Made by a program: the position numbers and the translations under genes. The notes beneath the pieces were generated by a model. It saw nothing but the letters and a program-made list of their open reading frames with translations. It ran no database searches and was not told the origin of the DNA. A DNA stretch of 64,000 nucleotides from Anisakis pegreffii (Eukaryota; Nematoda; Chromadorea; Rhabditida; Anisakidae): assembly GCA_035041965.1 (NCBI GenBank), contig JAPYMA010000593.1, positions 62,001 through 126,000 of the forward strand, written 5' to 3'. Numbering within the stretch: the stretch's first letter is position 1; each line of letters begins with the position of its first letter. Below, piece by piece: positions 52,001 to 64,000 of this stretch.

Positions 52001-55000
52001 ACTGACTGCAAAACCCTTCGGTAGAGGCTGAACGTATTGGGTTTAAGACTCGCTCATGAGAGGAAGTTTTATTCAAAACAGATCAAATTATTATACGCCA
52101 TTTTTGGCGTTCTATCGTAACATGCATCTGTCAATCAGACCATGAACTCACCTCAAGTGTACAAACAGCATGATCATAATTGCTGATTGCATTCTCCAAC
52201 TCGCTAACTTTGAACTCCCCAATAGCAGCCTTACAAATCGACTTCAGAGCAGACAGCCACAAACGATTCTCCGTATTCGCAGCCTTAAAATAAGGTGAAA
52301 GCTTATCGAAGCGTTCATCCTGAATGAATAAGATAAGCACAAAATTCAACCAAACTATAACTGCAACAAATCACTTTCAGTGGTGCTGAGTATCAGAAAA
52401 GAAAAAAGAGATAATACTGAACTGTTCGATCAAAACAATGAAAAATTCAGGCAAAATAAATTAAGCATAAAAAACTAACTCACGCTAAATTCAATGCTTT
52501 CAAGAATCGGCAACGCAATACTCCTCAAATGTCCATTGCGCATCGCAGTTCTTGCAACTAAATAATTTGTCCATGCGTTCTTTCCCCAAATACTCGAACG
52601 ATCCAATGATATTTCATCGATATTCACTCCAGGCGCATAGATTAATCGAGCGAATAACTTAAACACAGTGCATTATGCAATAAAGTGAGTGATGCTTTAA
52701 ATTTTGATTTTTTTTTTCAAAAAAGTAACGAGTAAATGAAAGAACATTTCATTAATAAACTGCTTCGATGAGAAAGACTAACCGTTTTATTAGGGAAGTC
52801 AACCGATTCTTTGAGTTTATCAACTGCCCAATTACATAAACGTGTCGATGACTGTGGATGTGTTTCAGCGGCGATGATGAAAAATTGAAGTAAATATGAT
52901 AGTGATGTACTGGATGTATGCGGATTCAATATGCAAGCATCAGTGAGTGAGTTCACCACCTCTGTGGGACACGACTTAACTCGAACGAAAGCCGTTAATA
53001 ATCGGTAAAACTGAAAGTGAAATTTTTGTGAATATTACTCAACTACATAAACAATCGATTCCTTTACATTCAAGAAACCAAACATTTGAGAAGTTTGCGA
53101 GGAACGGCTTTCGAGATGATGCGAAAAATTTGAATCGTGAAACCGAAATGATTTTGAAAAGCATCAACACATTAATACTGTCCACCTACCGACTAGGTTC
53201 GTCTCGATAACGGAAGTTATTTGTAAAATTTAAACTTGTGAAACTCAGTCATGCGTAGCATGTTGATCAATCTATAGGACGAAGACCCGATTTTAGTGCA
53301 GCCTACCAACCCTTTTCCCTAATCAACCACATAGATAAAATGTAGCCTCTCAATAAACTAATCTTACGTCTCCCCAACGTTGATTAGCATTTCTTTGCTA
53401 TGCTATTGGGTTTTGCAGCTCTCAACACGTTATTGGAAGTTGACAGTGCCTTACACGAGGCAGTACGAAAACATTCTTTGCTGCTTTTCTTTCAAAATCT
53501 GCTCACGAGGTTTTTTTGAGAAAGTAAGCGGATACCTTGTCCCCACTATTCCGATCGATGCATAAGTTTTCTTTCTCATTTATAGTATCGAAATCATCAA
53601 TAATTTTTCTGTATTAGCACTATCAGCACTTGACAACTCGCCTACCATTGTCAGTTGCCGTATTTTATACGTTTATAACAACTACACCGCTAGACGAAAC
53701 TAACAAAAAAATCACTATGCTCAATTGAATAGGAATGAAGCTAAATATAAAAGTACTGAGATTTATCTCATAAAATTAAAACGTTCAATGCTAAGCCCTT
53801 TTCTCCGTGCTGTCTATATCTATTACTGTTACAAATTTTTCGTATAAATACTCACTGCACATGGTCCCCTCCCTCATTACTCAGTTATTCGTATGAATAC
53901 GAGGTCGGCATTGGGAATAAGCTGTATATGTCCCGCAATGACGATGGGATCAAAAAGAACAGATTGAATGCAAAGAATAACCTTTTCAGTGTTACTGTGC
54001 GGAGTTTTATGGACAGATTTCAGGAAAGTGTTCTGAAGTAACGATGATATCGTTGGTGATGGCATAAACGAATACAAGCAAACGAATACTTCCACAGCCA
54101 TTAAACTCACATCGTCATTCGCATCAAACAACAAATTACTTCGCTGTAACATTGCACCTTAAAAACATCAATTAACATTTACTGTTCACTCATTGATGTT
54201 GTTTAGAACAAATTTGAAAAAATGGTATGAAAAACAAAGGCAACGTAGAGAATAATACCGATGATCAATGTATTAACGGATCGAATCTGTTGACTGATCA
54301 AACTTCGAATGACACTCAACCACAATAAACGTTCTTTGGGTTTTTCAATTGAATCGTTCATTTCACACAATTCCTTTAATTGAGAATGAACTCAGTCAAA
54401 TGAGAGAAGTAGAAACGGATCATTTTTGATAATTACAAGTGATATAATTAACTGTTTAACATTTAAACAGTCAAAATGAATACGAAAATATGGAGATTGA
54501 AACTTATTGAAGCGATAGTTTAATTTTCAACAATTCCGTAGGAAATCTTCAGTACAATTACTGATTTCCACACGATTTCACAATGTAACCATGCAGTTAA
54601 AGTTAAAAGTTAAACTTGAAAGAAACCGAAATCCAATGAAATTTCGTTCGTGAATCGCGCTGTTGAAATTTGCAAACGATAACCGACCTGTATGACAGCA
54701 TTGCTGAAGAGATCGGCAGCAGGAGATAACCGCTTGATGCTTTCGAGTATAACCATGCGCAAAGAACGGCCATCAGCAGATGCTTTATGATAACGCAATA
54801 AAACGTCCATCTAAAACACAGATCTGTTCACTGGCACCCATTATCACGCGGAATCCTTCAACAAATACTCAAATGAAAGTCTCCAAAATTGTAATTTTTG
54901 ATTCATCCGAGGAAGTAAATCGTGTTCCGTTCGCATCAAAGCCACTCATAAATAAGACAGATCAGATGGTTCAGCTGGCCTTATCGAAGTGAGTTACGGC

Positions 55001-57083
55001 AATGGATTACATTTGGGCTCAGGCTTAGGCTTATATGGGGCCTTAGTCATCAATTATGCAAACATATGGTTCCGGGCTTATCAATTTCATGTTCAGTTGA
55101 GACATCCATTAAACAAACAGATGGTTCGTTGGTATGAGCCTCAGCCTAAAACTAAACTCAAATGTAACCGACCGCCATAACTCACTCTGATTACCAGATT
55201 ATTTGCAATCACAGACGATTGAATAATTTCGAATATCAACGATCAATAAGTCAACGAACGAATAACGACTATGTCTAAAACATAAAAATGATAATTACCA
55301 ATCTCGGCATGGTGATGCGTCTTTTTTGTACGATCGAAGTGACTGACTGTATGATATTAAAAGCGATATATTTATTCGGTGTTTTAAAGAGAATCTTCTC
55401 ACAAATATCAATGGCGTTCACAATAGTTTCGTCGTCATTGTGTAAATTTGCGATGACACGCACGACATACACCTTCAACCGTAATGAACACTGTGGTGAA
55501 TTTATCACTTCTTCAATTTTGCGTAATGTCATCTCCGAGAAACGTCTGAAATTCTATCCTTATCAGCATTATTACTTCAGACTTCTGCAAGTGTCATTTT
55601 GATGAGCATTTACAAATTGACAGTACATTTGTGTGCGACAACGCATTCTTTCCGATCAAGCAACTTCTAATGAAACAGCAATGCTGTCACCGTTCAGAAT
55701 CAAACTCTAAACAATCGATGCTCTAAAATGGATCAACAAAAGCAGTACCATTATTATCATTATTATTGATTTTCTTTCCATTGATAATTATAAATCATTT
55801 ATCAATATTGTCACTTCAGAATATCACTCATTTAACCTTAACGTATCTCCATCACCGAAATAAATTGTTTGAAACAATATCTTAAAGGCAAACTTTGAAG
55901 CGGCTGCAAACGCATTCATTGCAACAACAGCTGCGGCTCTTTCATCTCTAGACTCGCAATCAACACTTTTCATTATCAGATGATGCACCTGAAATTATAC
56001 ATTCAATATCATTATCACCAAATTTCCCATTGTACAATTGATACGCACTGAAAGGATCATCAACAACTGAATCGTCACATGAAAAAGATCGCATATTTGA
56101 TGAACGTTATGAAAATGAGAATGAATGAAACTGAAAAAAAACGAGCAAAGATGAATAAGTACACGTACGCGCTTACTATCACTGATTACCGCTGCCAAAG
56201 TTGCAAGTAATCTCAGATTATACGCTCTTTTTAACGAGTCATTTGAATACGAAAATCTCAACAGTCTCCTCGTAATTTCCGTCTTCGAATAAACCACAGC
56301 CAATTCATCAGTACATTCATTTAATATTTGGATAATGAACCTACGAAGTGCACTATCGCTGAAATATTTCTTCGGTACTTGATTCATATTTGTTAATTAT
56401 TATGATTGATTTCTGGCTGGCAACAACTTTAGAGTGACTACAAAAAAAAACGAGCGATCATGCGCTGATATTCAAAAAAGTTATAGCATAAAAAATAAAT
56501 TGACATACTTCAAATGAAAATTTTAATACATCGAAGAAAACCAGAATGATATCCAGAAATCTACCAAAGACTTCTTGAATTCGCAATTCAAGATGTAAAC
56601 TCCTGTTTTCTTGGCCCTATTCGAGAACGATTAATTAATCAAAAACAGACTCTATACGAAACGCTTCGAGAAGTCGAAGAACGGCCGCATTAATGAAGTA
56701 CGGTATTCGTGTGTTACTCATCAACGTCTTCAGATTCACTAGCAGTTCCATTTTCTCTCCGAGTGTTTCGGCATACAAACCTTGAATTTGTTTTGAACTA
56801 ATTTAAAACGGATCGTTCTCATCGAATTCTTACATAAAATTTTCCACTGGTTAACAAAGAAAATATACAAATTGTATGAATGAAACAAACGAATGAATTT
56901 GATCAAGTTTCATAATAAGTGAGAAGGGACGAAGAGAATAATCATAGAAAGCATGAAATTTTATCAAAGTCAGTGTAACACTTGGTTGCGTTTAGCTTAA
57001 CAATTTATATTTTCAACACATAATAAAGAATATTTCAAACCTTTATCAACATAACTCAGCGCTTCGCAAACTCGACTGTCCAT
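49098..57083 (-). CDS. INTS7: Integrator complex subunit 7
   Basis: Orthologue of INTS7, an alpha-helical-repeat subunit of the nuclear Integrator complex (snRNA 3' processing, transcription attenuation). Exons (minus): 57041-57083, 56651-56780, 56169-56358, 55894-55988, 55299-55545, 54688-54810, 54259-54373, 53901-54157, 52783-53010, 52484-52657, 52152-52319, about 51477-51648, about 50677-50824, 50322-50420, 49891-50118, 49098-49283. About 867 aa (human 962). Landmarks matching human: start MDSRVCEALSYVDKG; YFINAAVLRLLEAFR; YNLRLLATLAAVISDSKR; RFSEMTLRKIEEVI; NYLVARTAMRNGHL; LWLSALKSI; VYIPRFFFQQLKRTEFK. Acceptors are mostly TTTCAG-like. The junction between the exons at 51.5 and 50.8 kb does not close in phase with the best signals, so a small exon or another donor is missing. 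Exon 8 could end earlier, at 53982. The final exon is chosen by phase and a good acceptor and is less certain. Confidence 0.88.
51760..51875 (-). repeat. tRNA-like pseudogene or SINE fragment in an INTS7 intron
   Basis: On the minus strand, TTTAGAGCATTTGACTGG is followed by GGTACGTCGAGGGTTCAAGTC. This looks like the 3' part of a D arm, an anticodon arm and a T arm with B box GGTTCAAGTC. No matching acceptor stem is seen, so it is not a working tRNA. A second, weaker B-box-like word (GGGTTTAAGACTCG, plus strand) lies near 52040. A tRNA-derived SINE or tRNA pseudogene is the likely source. Confidence 0.4.
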
Positions 57084-57750
57084 TTTGATATGTTAATTTG
57101 CACAACTCAGAACGATGTTCACCTCCTAAAAATGTAAACCTTTTCAGTTTTAAGCTAAATTCCATGTCCTCTCAGGCTCGCATTTAATTATGATCCATGC
57201 AACGAGAAATAAACCAATGATAAATACTAAGAAGTAAGATTTTTATGGGTTCTTATGAATGGCAAAACTTGTTTTTCTTCCGCCCTTATGACAAAAAATT
57301 TCAGCGGTACGCCTTTTCAAAGTAGTTGATGTCTGATGGAATATATCAAATTCTAATTACCCACTCTTTGGTTCTCAAAATGAATCCACGCTCCAATTCT
57401 TCTGCAGGTTCCGAATAATTACAAGCGAAGTAACTGAAAAATTTGGTTAGGGTAACAGAAGCCAAAGTGCACTTTCATACGCACACGCGTCCGAATGTTG
57501 AAAGGCGAGAGAATAGGAGGAAAACGCTTCGTGAATGCGCACAAAACGAACAGAATGAATGTAGCTGTGAAAGCTAACAACGAGAAATCGTCGTAGAGCA
57601 GACTTCGCGACTGATTCCAAATTTAATTCTCTACAAGCACAGAAGGTTTGAGGAGAATTCATGATCTAATTTTCGAGATTGTAACTTAAAAAGAACCTTC
57701 TTAACAAAAAATAATGCCTTTGTAAGCGATCGAAATGGATCCTACAGCAC
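57084..57750. other. INTS7 upstream region
   Basis: Between the INTS7 start codon and the GC-rich hairpin. The promoter is expected here. No element is recognisable; the 71-aa minus frame at 57447-57662 is unremarkable. Confidence 0.45.
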
Positions 57751-57947
57751 GCCTCTCCGGCTGGTTCGCCGGCACCACCCCCTTTCCTGTCCCTCTCCTG
57801 ACCCTCACCCCTCTTCCCCTTTCTTTCTCCCTTCCCGCTGAACTCTCTGCCCTCTGGGCAGAGAGGGAGGCGGGAAGGGGGGGAGGAGGGTTAGGGAAGG
57901 GCGAGGGGTAAGGAGAGGGGGTATCGCCGGCGACCAGTCGGAGAGGC
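57751..57947. repeat. GC-rich long imperfect hairpin (foldback)
   Basis: Left arm GCCTCTCCGGCTGGTTCGCC; right arm read inward GCCTCTCCGACTGGTCGCC. Between them lie a pyrimidine-rich run (CCTTTCTTTCTCCCTTCCCG) and its purine complement (GGCGGGAAGG, GGGAGGAGGG), closing on CTCTGCCCTCTGGGCAGAG. The arms can pair almost to the centre, giving a stem of roughly 90 bp. It is strikingly GC-rich and strand-asymmetric for this region. Open frames over it (57701-57949, 57805-58125) are compositional artefacts. Confidence 0.8.
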
Positions 57948-58029
57948 ATGAGGTAGGGCTCATCGGGACTTTAACATGAGCCATGAGATAGAATTTTTTG
58001 GGGGTCGTTTTTGAGGTAAGCCTTGTCTT

Positions 58030-58200
58030 CGAGCGTCTTCTTCTCTGTCTTGAGCATGAGTGAGTTTGACATGAGCGTCTTATCGTCTGTCTTGAGCTTT
58101 GAGCTGAGTGAGCTTGACTGAGCATGACTGTCTTTTAGTTGTCTGTCTTGAGTTCGGTAAGCTCATGCCCCGTCTTTTCCGCTGTGGCCACGGTTGGCCC
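58030..58200. repeat. Degenerate TGTCTTGAG repeats beside the hairpin
   Basis: TCTGTCTTGAG recurs near 58046, 58091 and 58143, roughly every 50 bp. Each copy is followed by a variant of AGTGAGCTTGAC or AGCTCATG. The copies are degenerate. They lie directly downstream of the 57751-57947 hairpin and share its higher GC content, so both may belong to one element. Confidence 0.5.
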
Positions 58201-58459
58201 TTTGAGGTTTGGAACCTTCTTTCCTCTACGATCAAACTACGATCAAAATCAGAAATATAATCAAAAATTACGATGAAGTCAACCAAAAATCAAAATAATA
58301 TCATTCAAACAAGACAATATTACCCTGGAACAAATCGAAGTTGAATGATCTGCCATAGGGCGAGAAGCGACCAAAGCAGGTGAAGTGACGTCATATAAGC
58401 CACAAAACGTTTTAAGACTTCTCATCATATCATCAGTCGTTGGAACGTAATGAAAACAT

Positions 58460-58660
58460 CGTCACATTCCCATAGTATGCTCGTTACATTGTTGCATTCA
58501 AAACATACGGAAATTTTCCATGATATCTTTTCATTCTATCCATGTTTCTAACCATAATATCCATATCTTCCATTCCATGATATCTGTCCATGATATTACA
58601 TTCTTACATTCTCATAGTATACCTATTACATTGTTACATTCAAAATATACGGAAACAAAT
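58460..58660. repeat. Direct repeat leading into the tandem array
   Basis: The pieces CACATTCCCATAGTATGCTC (about 58464) and TACATTCTCATAGTATACCT (about 58603) are each followed by ACATTGTT, CATTCAAAA and ATACGGAAA. These are two diverged copies about 140 bp apart, just before the 109/133-bp repeats. Confidence 0.6.
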
Positions 58661-58689
58661 TCTCCCGAAAAATTTTCATCGGAAAACAT

Positions 58690-60029
58690 TCGAAAACAAT
58701 AGTCCTTTCAATGATTCTCAATGATTCTTTCCAGAATTTCTGATTTTCAAATTGCATGGAATCTTTCATTCCGGATCAAAAATGTCCATAAAATCTTATT
58801 ATCAAAACTTTCTTTCGAAAACATTCAAAAATCCTTCTTTCGAAAACTTTCTCATCAATTCTTTCCACAATTTGTGATTTTCTATTTGCATGGAATCTTT
58901 CTTTCCAAAACTAAAATTTCCATACAATCCTACTATCAAAACTTTCTTACGAAAACTTTCTCAATGATTCTTTCTAAAATTTCTAATTTTCAAATTGCAT
59001 GGAATCTTTCTTCCCGGAACTAAAATTTCCATAAAATCTTACCATCAAAAGTTTGTTTCGAAAACTTTCGAAAATCTTTCTTTCGAAAACATTCTCAATA
59101 ATTCTTTCCACAGCTTCTGATTCTTAATTGCATGGAATCATTCTTTCCGTAACTAAGATTTCCATAAAACCTTACTATCAAGACTTTCTTTCGAAAATTT
59201 TAAAAATCTTTCGACCGAAAACTTTCTCAATGATTCTTTCCACAAATTCTCGTTCTCGAATTGCATGGAATCCTTCTTTCCTGAACTAAAATTTCCATGC
59301 AATCTTACAATGAAAACTCTGTTTCGAAAACATTAAAAATCCTTCCTTCGAGAGTTCTGTTAATGATTCCTTCCAGAATTTCCGATTTTAAAATTGCATG
59401 GAATCTTTCTTACCGGATTTAAAATTTCCATACAATCTTACTATCTAAACTTTCTTTCGAAAACTTTCTCAATGATTCGTTCCAAAATTTCTCATTTTCA
59501 AATAACATGGGATCTTTCTTTCCGGGTCCAAAATTTCCACGAAATCTTACTATCAGAACCTTGTTTCGAAAGTTTTCATAAATCTTTCTTTCAAAAATTT
59601 TCTTAACGGTTCTTTCCACATTTTCTGATTTTCAAATTGCATGGAATCCTTCCTTCCTGATCTTAAACTTCCACCACTTCTTACTACCGAAGCTTCGTTT
59701 CGAAAACATTCAAAAATCCTTCTGTCGAAAATTCTCTCAATGATTCTTTGCAGAATTTCTGATTTTCAATTTGCATGGAATCCTTCTTCCGGGAACTAAA
59801 ATTTACATAAAATCATGCAATCAAAACATTCTTTCGAAAACATTCTCAATAATTCTTTCCACAACTTCTGATTCTTAATTATATGGAATCTTTCTTTCCG
59901 CAACTAAGATTTCCATGGAATCTTACAATCAAAACTTTCTTACGAAAACTTTCTCAATGATTCTTTCTAAAATTTCTGATTTTCAAATTGCATGGAACCT
60001 TTCTTTACGGAACTAAAATTTGCATAAGT

Positions 60030-60030
<1 letters not shown>
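58690..60030. repeat. Tandem repeat, 109- or 133-bp unit, about 11 copies
   Basis: The anchor word TTGCATGGAATC (or a close variant) recurs at 58754, 58888, 58997, 59130, 59263, 59396, 59505, 59639, 59773, 59881 and 59990. Spacings are either about 133 or about 109 bp. The longer form has an extra segment of about 24 bp (AACATTCAAAAATCCTTC-like). Each unit contains CTTTCTTTCGAAAACTTTCTC, AATGATTCTTTCCA and CTAAAATTTCCATA. Open frames of 60-100 aa here (for example 58721-59023) are translated repeat, not genes. Confidence 0.9.
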
Positions 60031-63431
<3,401 letters not shown>

Positions 63432-63503
63432 TTATTGCATGGCAAATAAGAGCAGAAAGGCGATACTGAACAAGTAGAAAGGCATCCATCCAGTTTCGTG
63501 CAT
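63432..63503 (-). CDS. Possible terminal exon encoding a short membrane segment
   Basis: After a good acceptor (TTTAAATTTTCAG) a 24-codon frame reads a short polar start (HETGWM), then a hydrophobic run (FYLFSIAFLLLFAM) and a TAA stop. The composition is that of a C-terminal or single transmembrane helix. It follows the exon at 63785-63882 on the same strand, but that exon has its own stop, so this is either a separate gene or an alternative last exon. Family not recognised. Confidence 0.4.
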   Translation of the reverse strand: MHETGWMPFYLFSIAFLLLFAMQ

Positions 63504-63784
63504 CTGAAAATTTAAACAAAAGTAAATTCAACATCGAAAAGTTTTTTTCGCAGTAATTGAAATTTAAAACTTCTCTCATCGTCCCCACTCAATTTTCATG
63601 CAATCAGTCGATAAGGGTTGTTTCACATCAGATTCTAAACAAACTATGATTCAAAAATCTAAACAAACAATCTTCTAAATGTTTATTCCCGGATCTAACG
63701 CAACTGGTGGATTAGATAAACGGGATGAAATAAAATAATAGGCAATTTGTGAATGAGTACTTACTTAGTCAATGATAGCACAAA

Positions 63785-63882
63785 TCAATAGTTGATACTT
63801 TTGAAATAATCGGCAAGTGCTCCGGCAGTTTTACTACACATTTCCGGTTGAACACCGCCTTCATAAATTGCGATTATGACCG
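63785..63882 (-). CDS. Last exon of a small protein, possibly MZT1-like
   Basis: A TTTCAG acceptor at 63883-63888 is followed by a 32-codon frame ending in TGA at 63785. The peptide includes IAIYEGGVQPEMCSKTAGAL. The pattern E-x-G-V-x-P-E resembles the second half of the gamma-tubulin-complex protein MZT1 (human CEQGINPEALSS). The upstream exons would lie beyond the window end; I see no matching exon in 63900-64000. The exon itself is well supported by splice site and stop; the family call is tentative. Confidence 0.45.
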
Positions 63883-64000
63883 CTGAAATTTCATTTTTTA
63901 AAATCATTCATCAAAATCGATTGACACGTCGATAGCTGTAATGATTTTCAGCGCGAAACCTAATTTTGTACAATTCTTGATGTTTGTTCTGAGTGGATGG

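Noticed and set aside
57701..58286. Minus ORFs of 68-106 aa rich in Pro, Arg and Ser
   Set aside because: They read through the GC-rich hairpin and its repeats; composition explains the lack of stops.

Overview
This is AT-rich eukaryotic DNA with spliced genes and large non-coding stretches. Introns run from tens of bases to about 1.8 kb, and many acceptors end in TTTCAG. One gene belongs to the serine beta-lactamase-like LACT/LACTB family, which is expanded in nematodes. Together these suggest a chromadorean nematode; that is inference, since no rRNA or spliced-leader gene is present. No bacterial, plasmid or CRISPR feature was seen.

Layout. Positions 1-26.0 kb are essentially a gene desert. 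They hold two hAT-like transposon copies (a 134-bp MITE and a 1.24-kb element), a few perfect hairpins and several short coding-like islands I could not assign. At 26.0-27.03 kb (minus) there may be an unrecognised secreted-protein gene. At 27.8-31.2 kb (minus) lies ZNHIT1, the HIT-zinc-finger subunit of the SWR1/SRCAP chromatin remodeller, rebuilt in six exons. An intron-bearing tRNA-Tyr gene is nested in its last intron. Divergent from it, at 32.3-36.4 kb (plus), is an 11-exon UBXN7-type p97/VCP adaptor. At 38.9-44.2 kb (minus) is a LACT/LACTB-like gene with the SxxK nucleophile motif; its C-terminal exon was not found. Positions 44.2-49.1 kb have no recognised gene. At 49.1-57.1 kb (minus) is Integrator subunit 7 (INTS7) in about 16 exons. 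From 57.7 to 62.8 kb comes a repeat block: a GC-rich hairpin of about 200 bp with TGTCTTGAG-type repeats, a 109/133-bp tandem repeat, a higher-order satellite with a 402-bp unit built on a 90-bp module, and a long (TA)n tract. The last kilobase carries terminal exons of one or two minus-strand genes, one resembling MZT1.

The genes are housekeeping functions: chromatin remodelling, ubiquitin/p97 proteostasis, snRNA and mRNA 3' processing, and tRNA. Nothing indicates that they act in one pathway. Exon structures were deduced by eye from splice signals, reading phase and remembered family sequence. Phases close exactly for UBXN7 (1,545 nt) and ZNHIT1 (540 nt), which supports those models strongly. 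The most distinctive content is in the repeats: at least three hAT-like non-autonomous families, one with a perfect 8-bp target duplication, and the nested satellite array.
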